From the IMG/VR virus record IMGVR_UViG_3300030110_005272, positions 1 through 22,286 of that record: DNA of 22,286 nucleotides. One strand, given 5' to 3'. Positions 1 to 6,108 of this stretch are shown here, in pieces; the stretch's first letter is position 1, and each line of letters opens with the position of its first letter. This DNA is from a virus. The translations under genes and the position numbers were made by a program. The notes beneath the pieces were generated by a model. The model saw nothing but the letters and a program-made list of their open reading frames with translations. It did not search any database and was not told where the DNA came from.

Positions 1-2
1 GC

Positions 3-302
3 AAGAATATGAGTGCCAGACTCCGTGAGGGGTGGGAACCAGTTCGAGCCGATGAATACCCTGACTTTGAATATCCAGCCTTTGATAGTGGCAGATACGA
101 TGGTGTTATTGGTGTCGGCGGATTGATTCTTTGCAGGATTCCACGGGAAACTGTGGATGAAAGAAGTGAATACTTCAATGCAAAGACCCGAGATCAAATG
201 TTATCAGTAGATAATGATTTGATGAAGGAAGAAAATCCAGCCATGCCGATCAATAAGAGTAGGCAAAGTCGCGTAACATTTGGCGGAAATAGAGGCGAGT
301 AA
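3..302 (+). CDS. Conserved phage protein, probably 5'-truncated by the window edge
   Basis: The reading frame is open to the left edge. The first in-frame ATG is at 9, but no ribosome binding site can be judged in the few bases before it, so this is probably the C-terminal part of a longer protein. The visible 97 residues are soluble and charged. They contain an IPRETVDER segment and end in a basic tail with SRVTFGG. As I recall, marine phages carry proteins with an ending of this kind (an 'NDLM..E..PAMPI' motif) just upstream of the decoration and capsid genes, where they are left as hypothetical. Position suggests a head-assembly role, but no catalytic motif is visible and I do not assign a function. 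Confidence 0.6.
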   Translation, partial: KNMSARLREGWEPVRADEYPDFEYPAFDSGRYDGVIGVGGLILCRIPRETVDERSEYFNAKTRDQMLSVDNDLMKEENPAMPINKSRQSRVTFGGNRGE

Positions 303-329
303 CATCAACTTTATTTCTTAATTTTAATT

Positions 330-338
330 TGTTATATA
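330..338 (+). promoter_or_regulatory. Weak extended -10 candidate before the decoration gene
   Basis: TG at 330-331, one spacer base, then TATATA at 333-338, in the 49-nt gap before the gene at 352. TATATA differs from TATAAT at the last two positions and no -35 box is seen. In AT-rich DNA this could be chance. Confidence 0.25.
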
Positions 339-351
339 TGGAAAAGTTACA

Positions 352-933
352 ATGGCAAACACAGATGCAGCATTTGGTTTAAGACCCTACCAAGGGTTTT
401 CACCATCTAGTGCTATCCCACAAGCCCGTAAATACTTAATCAATCCATCAGGTTACGGAACTACCATCTTTCAAGGTGATTTAGTGAAGTTTAATGGTGG
501 TTACATTGAACAAGCAGGTGTTAGCGATGCTAATATCGTTGGTGTATTTAATGGTGTGTTCTTTCAGTCTTCTGACGGTCCAGTATACAAAAATCATTAT
601 GTAGCTAGCACAACTGCTAGTTCAGGTGATATTGAAGTATACATTTACGACGATCCTAACATGTTGTTTTTAGTACAGGGCGATACCGCTACTGCTACTA
701 CTCAAGCAGCTGTTGGTAGAAACGCAGATTCTGTTGGCACAAGTGGTAGTACTACTACTGGACTGTCTTCCAGAGAACTTGACGTAAGCACTCTAAACAC
801 TACTCAAGGCTTACAGCTTAAAGTAGTTGGTTTCGCAGACGATGACAAAAACGGGACTGTTGCAGGTACGCACGCTAACATGGTAGTCATGATTAATGAG
901 CACGCCTACAGAGGTCCAATAGCAGGTACTTAA
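352..933 (+). CDS. Capsid decoration-like structural protein
   Basis: 193 residues, rich in Gly, Ser, Thr and Val with regular beta-strand patterning and no membrane segment. The N-terminus MANTDAAFGLRPYQG and the pattern of a 'GD.V' segment, a DDP segment and an 'AVGRNAD' segment match a family usually found immediately before the major capsid gene in marine phages. It is commonly read as a head decoration or minor capsid protein. The capsid gene starts 2 nt after the stop codon, which fits coupled, high-level expression. A weak purine run (GGAAAAG, 340-346) precedes the ATG. The virion role is inferred from position and composition; a sequence-level match to a known decoration protein cannot be shown here. 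Confidence 0.65.
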   Translation: MANTDAAFGLRPYQGFSPSSAIPQARKYLINPSGYGTTIFQGDLVKFNGGYIEQAGVSDANIVGVFNGVFFQSSDGPVYKNHYVASTTASSGDIEVYIYDDPNMLFLVQGDTATATTQAAVGRNADSVGTSGSTTTGLSSRELDVSTLNTTQGLQLKVVGFADDDKNGTVAGTHANMVVMINEHAYRGPIAGT

Positions 934-935
934 TA

Positions 936-1844
936 ATGGCTATATCTAGAGCACAATTAGTTAAGGAACTTGAACCAGGATTAAACGCACTTTTTGGTCT
1001 TGAGTACGACAGATATGAGAACGAACATGCCGAAATTTTCGACACTGAGTCCTCAGATCGTGCTTTTGAAGAAGAAGTAATGTTGTCTGGTTTTGATGTC
1101 GCACCTGTTAAGTCTGAAGGATCAGGGGTGGCTTTTGACACAGCTCAAGAGTCTTTCACTGCTCGTTACAGTCACGAAACAGTTGCGCTAGCGTTTAGCA
1201 TTACTGAAGAAGCAATCGAAGATAACTTGTACGACAGACTGTCTGCAAGATATACAAGAGCGCTGGCTAGAAGTATGTCAACAACCAAGCAAATTAAAGC
1301 TGCCTCAGTTTTAAATAATGCCTTCAGCAGCAGTTTCGCTGGCGGTGACGGTAAAGAGCTATGTGCTACTGACCACCCTACTATTAGTGGTGGATCTTTA
1401 AGCAATGAGCTTTCTACTGCAGCTGACCTAAACGAGACTTCTCTTGAGCAGGCATTAATTGATATTGCGGCGTTCGTAGACGAACGTGGATTAAAAGTAG
1501 CAGTACAAGGGACTAAGTTAATTATCCCTAAAGAGCTACAATTCACAGCTGATAGATTGCTTGAGTCACCAGGTAGAGTGAACACTTCTGATAACGATAT
1601 TAACGCTATCAGAAACATGGGCATGGTACCTGAAGGTTATGTAGTAAATCACTACTTAACTGACACTGACGCGTTTTTCATTAAGACTGATGCACCAAAC
1701 GGATTTAAAATGTTCGAAAGGTCGCCTATCAGAACTTCAATGGAAGCAGACTTCGATACAGGTAATGTACGTTACAAAGCTAGAGAAAGATACTCCTTCG
1801 GATTCTCGGATCCAAGATGTGTCTTCGGTTCTCCAGGAGCATAA
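936..1844 (+). CDS. Major capsid protein (HK97 fold, Mu gpT-like)
   Basis: 302 residues, the usual size for an HK97-fold coat protein of this group. Visible family signs are the start MAISRAQL followed by a region with 'LFGLEYDRYE' (the N-arm), a central charged helical stretch (EEAIEDNLYDRLSARY) like the spine helix, the LCATDHP motif near residue 145 as in Mu gpT-like proteins, a VPP-like 'LIIPKELQFTADRLL' element, and a C-terminal strand ending in FGFSDPR. It should form the icosahedral shell. No cleaved scaffold or protease domain is fused to it, and no scaffold gene is seen inside the window. It is the last gene of its transcription unit: a strong terminator lies 57 nt downstream. Confidence 0.85.
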   Translation: MAISRAQLVKELEPGLNALFGLEYDRYENEHAEIFDTESSDRAFEEEVMLSGFDVAPVKSEGSGVAFDTAQESFTARYSHETVALAFSITEEAIEDNLYDRLSARYTRALARSMSTTKQIKAASVLNNAFSSSFAGGDGKELCATDHPTISGGSLSNELSTAADLNETSLEQALIDIAAFVDERGLKVAVQGTKLIIPKELQFTADRLLESPGRVNTSDNDINAIRNMGMVPEGYVVNHYLTDTDAFFIKTDAPNGFKMFERSPIRTSMEADFDTGNVRYKARERYSFGFSDPRCVFGSPGA

Positions 1845-1901
1845 GTTCATACTTAATTAAGAACCCCGCCGGTGGTTTTTTACTCAAGCCGGCAACTTTT
1901 T

Positions 1902-1931
1902 AAAAGAGAGGCTATACGCCTCTCTTTTTTT
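1902..1931 (+). terminator. Rho-independent terminator after the capsid gene
   Basis: Perfect 11-bp stem (1902-1912 with 1918-1928), a TATAC loop at 1913-1917, and a run of seven T at 1925-1931. The G+C part is GAGAGGC/GCCTCTC. A second, weaker element lies just upstream: GCCGG at 1868-1872 can pair with CCGGC at 1889-1893, followed by a short T run. The main hairpin should end transcription after the capsid gene. Confidence 0.88.
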
Positions 1932-1939
1932 GGTATAAT
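1931..1939 (+). promoter_or_regulatory. Extended -10 promoter overlapping the terminator U-tract
   Basis: TGG followed by a perfect TATAAT (1934-1939). The T of the extended TG is the last base of the terminator T-run, so stop and restart signals share a base. No -35 box is visible at the right spacing, as expected of extended -10 promoters. The predicted start is near 1946, which gives a leader of about 84 nt before the gene at 2030. Confidence 0.55.
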
Positions 1940-1948
1940 ATTTAATTA

Positions 1949-2006
1949 CTAGGATTAATTTTAATTGTTTATCAACTGACCTAGCAGACAAGCCAAGATG
2001 ATAAAC
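1949..2006 (+). promoter_or_regulatory. Possible structured 5' leader (H-type pseudoknot)
   Basis: Two interleaved inverted repeats lie between the promoter and the start codon. CTAGG (1949-1953) can pair with CCTAG (1980-1984), and GTTTATCA (1967-1974) with TGATAAAC (1999-2006). The order A-B-A'-B' is that of an H-type pseudoknot. A strong ribosome binding site, AAGGAGG (2019-2025), follows. The 8-bp pair is unlikely but not impossible by chance; the 5-bp pair alone is weak. I do not recognise it as a named riboswitch. Confidence 0.35.
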
Positions 2007-2029
2007 TTACATTCTCTAAGGAGGGAATT

Positions 2030-2578
2030 ATGGCAAATTCAACTTTTAATGGACCAGTCAGGTCCGAAAATGGATTTAAGGTAATATCAAAAAACAGCAC
2101 TACTGGTGCTGAAACTGATGTTGTAAATATAGCTTCTACAGGTATTGTTACTAACAAGTTTCAAAAACACGTAGGTTTCGCAACAGGCGTAACAGTAAAC
2201 ACTACAGCAGGTGATTCACCTACTATTGGAGAGTTTACTCAGCCAGCAAATACTATCATTACAGATATTAAAATATTCTGTGACACTGCTCCAGTTATAG
2301 GAACAGGTGATATAGGGTATGAAGTCGGTACTTCAAGTTCAGGCGCACAAATTGTTGCAGCTCAAACTGATGAGATACTAGACGGTGGTACAACTGTAGT
2401 TGCACACAACGTAACTATAACTAGTTTGGTTTTACAAACTCAAGATGGTACGACAGCTCCAGCTTCAGTTCAATATACAGACACTGAAAGAACTATATTC
2501 TGTAACATTACTAACACAGTAGATGCTACAACAGCAGGTTCATTTACGTTTATTATTGAATACGTTCAAATAGCGTAA
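2030..2578 (+). CDS. Predicted virion structural protein
   Basis: 182 residues, dominated by Thr, Val, Gly and Ala in beta-strand alternation and without signal peptide or membrane helix. The start MANSTFNGPVRSENGF is typical of a structural family in marine phages. The C-terminus alternates hydrophobic residues (FTFIIEYVQIA), like a beta-sandwich. It is the first gene after the terminator-promoter junction and has a very strong ribosome binding site (AAGGAGG, five bases before the ATG), so it is probably made in large amounts, as expected of a decoration, spike or neck protein. The exact place in the virion cannot be read from the sequence. Confidence 0.6.
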   Translation: MANSTFNGPVRSENGFKVISKNSTTGAETDVVNIASTGIVTNKFQKHVGFATGVTVNTTAGDSPTIGEFTQPANTIITDIKIFCDTAPVIGTGDIGYEVGTSSSGAQIVAAQTDEILDGGTTVVAHNVTITSLVLQTQDGTTAPASVQYTDTERTIFCNITNTVDATTAGSFTFIIEYVQIA

Positions 2579-2588
2579 GGAGTAAATT

Positions 2589-2990
2589 ATGGCTGATACA
2601 GTAACAAGTCAAATTATTCAAGACGGTGGTAAAACTGCTGTCTTGAAATTTACTAACGAATCAGACGGTACAGGAGAGGCTTCTGTTAAAAAAGTCGATG
2701 TCTCAGCTTTAGAAACTGACAGCGAAGGTAATGCGTGCACTGGTGTATCTATAAGAAGAATATACTGGGCAACAAGAGGAATGGGTGTTGATTTAGAATT
2801 TGATGCCACAACTAATGTTTTAGCAATTCCTTTACCTGCTGACAGTACTGGAGATGAAGAATACGATACGTTTGGCGGCATACCAAATAATTCAGGTAGC
2901 GGTAAAACGGGAGACATAGATTTCACTACAGTAGGACACTCTAATGGCGATTCTTATTCGATAATTTTAGTTTTGACAAAAAACTTCTAA
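2589..2990 (+). CDS. Conserved small structural protein
   Basis: 133 residues, beginning 11 nt after the previous stop with a good ribosome binding site (AAGGAG at 2577-2582). It has no membrane segment and is rich in Asp, Gly, Thr and Val. A central segment, IRRIYWATRGMGVDLEF, is followed by a Gly/Ser-rich loop and a C-terminal strand (SIILVLTKNF). Proteins of this kind stand between decoration and connector genes in short-tailed marine phages and are normally left as hypothetical. A virion role is inferred from the operon only. Confidence 0.55.
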   Translation: MADTVTSQIIQDGGKTAVLKFTNESDGTGEASVKKVDVSALETDSEGNACTGVSIRRIYWATRGMGVDLEFDATTNVLAIPLPADSTGDEEYDTFGGIPNNSGSGKTGDIDFTTVGHSNGDSYSIILVLTKNF

Positions 2991-2999
2991 CGAATAACT

Positions 3000-3659
3000 A
3001 TGGCAACATCTGGAACTACAGCTTTTGATTTAAGCATCGACGAGTTAATTGAAGAGGCTTACGAACGTTGCGGTCTAGAACTGAGAACAGGTTATGATTT
3101 AGATTCTGCTAAAAGATCATTAAATATAATGATGGCAGAATGGGCAAATCGTGGCCTGAATCAGTGGACCATAGAACAAAGATCATTTACCACTACAAAA
3201 GGTACAAGTGACTATAATTTAGGTACAGATATTATTGATGTTACTGAAGCAGTAATAACTAGAGATAGCACTGATATTCAACTAGAAAGAATTAGTCGCT
3301 CTGATTATTTATTTACCCCAACAAAAACACAACAAGCTAGACCAACTCAGTTTTTTCTAGATAGACAAACTACACCTTCAGTAAAACTTTTTCCAACACC
3401 TGAAAACTCTACTGACATAATTAAATATAATGCGCTTACTAGAATCCAAGATGTTGGGGACTACACTAATAACATGGAAGTAGTATTTCGTTTTATTCCA
3501 TGTTTGGTTTCTGGGCTAGCTTATTATTTAGCTATGAAAAGAGCACCAGAAAAAGTACAGCTTTTAAAATCAATTTATGATGAGGAGTTCGACAGGGCAG
3601 CTTTTGAAGATATAGATAGTGTTAGTTCTAGATTCTTGCCTGGCAGAACTATTATGTAA
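3000..3659 (+). CDS. P22 gp4-like tail accessory / head-completion protein
   Basis: 219 residues. The N-terminal helical region (DELIEEAYERCGLE, then LDSAKRSLNIMMAEWANRGLN) is the hallmark of the gp4-like head-tail accessory family, which binds below the portal and prepares the tail attachment site. A beta-rich middle and a helical end follow, with a hydrophobic LVSGLAYYLAMKRAP segment near residues 168-182. The last codon overlaps the next start (TAATG at 3657-3661). The start has no clear ribosome binding site but lies 9 nt after the preceding stop, which suggests coupling. Assignment is by pattern and neighbourhood. Confidence 0.7.
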   Translation: MATSGTTAFDLSIDELIEEAYERCGLELRTGYDLDSAKRSLNIMMAEWANRGLNQWTIEQRSFTTTKGTSDYNLGTDIIDVTEAVITRDSTDIQLERISRSDYLFTPTKTQQARPTQFFLDRQTTPSVKLFPTPENSTDIIKYNALTRIQDVGDYTNNMEVVFRFIPCLVSGLAYYLAMKRAPEKVQLLKSIYDEEFDRAAFEDIDSVSSRFLPGRTIM

Positions 3660-3964
3660 TGGCGTTTGCTTCTAATAAAAATGCTTACGGTATTTGCGAT
3701 ATATCAGGATTTAGATATAGACTAAAAGACATGCGAAAGACTTGGGACGGCTTACTAGTTGGTCCTGATCAATACGAGCCAAAACATCCACAACTACAAC
3801 CAAGACATACACCAGCTGACCCTGAAGCTTTACGTGACCCTCGACCCAATACTGATTTTGAAGTTGGACAGGGTAAAGTAATTACTACCGAAGACCCTAT
3901 TGGTACTATGATTATAGGAAATAAATTAACAGCATCTGTTGGAAATGTTACAATCACAATATGA
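3659..3964 (+). CDS. Conserved protein of the connector operon
   Basis: 101 residues. Visible features are a start rich in Asn and Lys, an ICDISGFRY segment, the run 'MRKTWDGLLVGPDQYEPKHPQ' (about residues 25-45), a Pro/Arg/Asp-rich middle (DPEALRDPRP) and a hydrophobic C-terminal strand ending TITI. This small family regularly follows gp4-like genes in marine short-tailed phages. It overlaps its neighbours at both ends (1 nt upstream, ATGA downstream), so its synthesis is tightly linked to that of the two connector proteins. Role in the head-tail joint is inferred; no enzymatic motif is seen. Confidence 0.6.
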   Translation: MAFASNKNAYGICDISGFRYRLKDMRKTWDGLLVGPDQYEPKHPQLQPRHTPADPEALRDPRPNTDFEVGQGKVITTEDPIGTMIIGNKLTASVGNVTITI

Positions 3965-4635
3965 CCCTAACGGAACTAAAAACTTTAATTCAAAATTTTT
4001 GTGAAAGCACAGAAACAACTTTTGTTGCTTCTTTAAATGATTTTATAAAAAGTTCAGAAGATAGAATATTTGAATTAGTTCAATCAGATTATTTTAAAAA
4101 AGTAATAGCGGGTAACGTCTCAACAGGAAATAGATTTTTAACTTGCCCAACAGATTTTATTTTAAGTTTTAGTTTAGCTGTTGTTGATTCTAATAATGAT
4201 TATCACTACTTGCTAAAAAAACATTCTAGTTTTATGCAAGAGTACAATAAAGATATCGCTGACACTAATTTACGTGGTTTGCCAAAGTATTATGCTGACC
4301 AAGATAAAGAACTTTCTTCCGGGTCTAACTCAGGCTCCACATTACTTATTGCTCCAGTCCCTGATGCAAACTATTCTGTAGAACTAACTTATTTACACAA
4401 ACCAAATAGTTTAGTTACAGATACAACAGGAACGTGGTTATCAACTAACGCTAAAAATGCTTTACTTTATGGGTCTTTAGTAGAGGCGTACACTTTTTTA
4501 AAAGGCGAACAAGATTTATTACAGCTTTATGAAAATAGATTTGTGCAAGAAATAGACAGACTTAAAAACAGAGCAGAAGCTAGAGGCAGACGCGACGAAT
4601 ATCGTTATGACGCATTGAGGACTCCTACCACTTAA
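3961..4635 (+). CDS. Head-tail adaptor protein (SU10 adaptor type)
   Basis: 224 residues. The N-terminal part has the pattern 'LNDFIKSSEDRIFELVQSDYF', followed by a beta part with 'RFLTCPTDFILSFSLAV', a Gly/Ser-rich loop near residue 120 and 'LLIAPVPDANYSVELTYLHKP'. The C-terminus is a helix with 'YGSLVEAYTFLKGEQDLLQLYENRF' character and a very basic end. This order is that of the adaptor family that forms the ring between portal and tail nozzle in phiSU10-like and many marine podoviruses. It overlaps the previous gene by ATGA and the next by TAATG. Confidence 0.7.
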   Translation: MTLTELKTLIQNFCESTETTFVASLNDFIKSSEDRIFELVQSDYFKKVIAGNVSTGNRFLTCPTDFILSFSLAVVDSNNDYHYLLKKHSSFMQEYNKDIADTNLRGLPKYYADQDKELSSGSNSGSTLLIAPVPDANYSVELTYLHKPNSLVTDTTGTWLSTNAKNALLYGSLVEAYTFLKGEQDLLQLYENRFVQEIDRLKNRAEARGRRDEYRYDALRTPTT

Positions 4636-5372
4636 TGAGAAAGATAAAAGAACTAGAAGGCAAAACTGTAGGTATTGTCGGGTTAGGATCAAGTTGGCTA
4701 GAATATAATTTAGCTAAATCACACGGGCAACATTTTGATGAAGTTTGGGCAATAAACAATGTTGCTTCAGTTATTTATCACGATCGCGTTTTTATGATGG
4801 ATCCACCTAATAGATTTTTAGATAGTGATGATGCTGGTGGTCAAACTGAAGGCATGAAAAGCCTTTTACTTAAACACGATAAACCAATCTACACTTGTAT
4901 AGATGACGAACGTTGTAATGAAAACATACAAGAATATCCAATTTTTGAAATACTTAAAGATTTAAACTGTCATTATTTAAATAACACTGTTGCATACGCA
5001 ATTGCGTTTGCTTTATGGAACAAAGTTGGCAGGCTTAAATTATTTGGCATAGATTTTTCATATAAAGGCAACTTACATTTTGCTGAATCAGGTAGAGCTT
5101 GTGTTGAGTTTTGGTTATGTAAATGTTCAGAAGCAGGAATGGAAATAGAAGTAGCAGCCAGCAGTGCTTTGTTAGACACAGCTGTACCTTTAAATGAAAA
5201 ACTATATGGCTATCACAGACTAGAAGATCCTTTAATACCTGTACTTTTAGAAGATAATACTTTATCAGTTAAAACAGAAAGTTCTTTACAAGAAAAGATT
5301 GTTCCTAAAGAAGGAGTTTTAATTGGTCGTCACGATGAACATTTAAAACCAGTGGAGCCAAAAAAATGGTAG
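4635..5372 (+). CDS. Rossmann-fold protein of MptE/DUF115 (Maf-like) type
   Basis: 245 residues. The N-terminus has a nucleotide-binding-like beta-loop-helix (VGIVGLGSSW, residues 12-21), then 'EVWAINN' (36-42) and 'DRVFMMDPPNRF' (50-61). A second core is 'KLFGIDFSYKGN' (135-146) followed by 'RACVEFWLCKC' (154-164). This layout resembles DUF115/MptE-like enzymes, the superfamily that includes pterin diphosphokinases and the Maf proteins thought to add nonulosonic sugars to flagellin. The substrate here is unknown. It is embedded in the connector operon (1-nt overlap upstream, 7-nt overlap downstream), which is odd for an enzyme and suggests modification of a virion or host surface component. 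The last ~50 residues (EDNTLSVKTESS onward) look like a flexible tail. Confidence 0.55.
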   Translation: MRKIKELEGKTVGIVGLGSSWLEYNLAKSHGQHFDEVWAINNVASVIYHDRVFMMDPPNRFLDSDDAGGQTEGMKSLLLKHDKPIYTCIDDERCNENIQEYPIFEILKDLNCHYLNNTVAYAIAFALWNKVGRLKLFGIDFSYKGNLHFAESGRACVEFWLCKCSEAGMEIEVAASSALLDTAVPLNEKLYGYHRLEDPLIPVLLEDNTLSVKTESSLQEKIVPKEGVLIGRHDEHLKPVEPKKW

Positions 5373-5665
5373 ACGAAATAACTCCTAGTGGCTTACCTGA
5401 TTTAGGTATAGTCGAAACTAAAACAACTAGTTTTGGTGGACATCCACCAGAATTTTGGGCGCAAAGACTTGCTGAAAAAATAGCTAATTACTCTGATGAT
5501 GTTGAGCCACATATAAAAGAACAGGCTAAAGCCTATCAAAATTTAATTTATGAAGTTAGTTTGATTTACATTAAAAATGCTATAAAATCATACAAAGCTA
5601 GTTTAATTCAAGAGCTAATAAAAGCCGGTGATGAGGACTTAGCAAAAATTATTAAAAGGATATAA
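5366..5665 (+). CDS. Conserved small helical protein
   Basis: 99 residues. The N-terminal 30 residues are Pro/Gly/Thr-rich, with HPPEFWAQRLAEKI near residues 26-39. The rest is predicted helical, with an amphipathic segment (IYIKNAIKSYKASLIQELI) and a basic end. There is no signal peptide. The start lies inside the last codons of the upstream Rossmann-fold gene. Its size and helical build would suit a chaperone or a small connector component, but I do not recognise a characterised relative. Confidence 0.55.
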   Translation: MVDEITPSGLPDLGIVETKTTSFGGHPPEFWAQRLAEKIANYSDDVEPHIKEQAKAYQNLIYEVSLIYIKNAIKSYKASLIQELIKAGDEDLAKIIKRI

Positions 5666-5666
5666 C

Positions 5667-6095
5667 ATGGCCATTACATCAACACTAACAACTAGTTTCA
5701 AGAAAGAGTTGCTTGAAGCTGTACACAATTTTAAAAACTCAGGTGGCGATACTTTTAAGTTAGCTCTATATACTAGTTCTGCAACACTTGGCGCAACTAC
5801 AACTGCTTTTGTTACAACTGGCCAAGCTTCAGGTACTAACTATACTTCAGGAGGTGCAAACCTTACTAGAGTAGATCCAACTACTGGCGGAACTACAGGC
5901 TTTACTGATTTCTCAGATTTAACTTTTGGAACTGCTACTGTTACTGCTAGAGGTTGTATGATTTATAACTCATCTGATAGCAACAAATCAGTAGCTACCA
6001 TTGACTTTGGTGGAGACAAAACTTCAACCGCTGGTGACTTTACAATAGTTTTCCCAGCTGCTGCTGCATCTACTGCTATTATCAGAATAGCGTAA
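5667..6095 (+). CDS. Conserved virion-associated beta protein
   Basis: 142 residues, starting 1 nt after the previous stop with AAAGGA as ribosome binding site. The N-terminus (SFKKELLEAVHNF) is helical, then 'KLALYTSSATLG', 'TNYTSGGANLT' and 'FGTATVTARGCMIYN' follow, and the end is hydrophobic (IVFPAAAASTAIIRIA). This motif order recurs in marine phages directly before large tail-fibre genes, where the protein is presumed to be part of the tail or fibre. It has no catalytic residues that I can identify. Confidence 0.6.
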   Translation: MAITSTLTTSFKKELLEAVHNFKNSGGDTFKLALYTSSATLGATTTAFVTTGQASGTNYTSGGANLTRVDPTTGGTTGFTDFSDLTFGTATVTARGCMIYNSSDSNKSVATIDFGGDKTSTAGDFTIVFPAAAASTAIIRIA

Positions 6096-6108
6096 AGGGG
6101 AAAGCATT

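Noticed and set aside
893-1624. Antisense open frames opposite the capsid gene
   Set aside because: They have no ribosome binding sites, no family motifs and Ser/Leu-rich compositions typical of shadows of an AT-rich coding strand.
1862-1900. A second full terminator before the main one
   Set aside because: Only a 5-bp GC stem with a 16-nt loop, or a 4-bp AACC/GGTT stem, can be formed; too weak to list separately.
1946-2029. Named riboswitch such as preQ1 or SAM-II
   Set aside because: Topology is suggestive, but I cannot match conserved loop bases, so no class is assigned.
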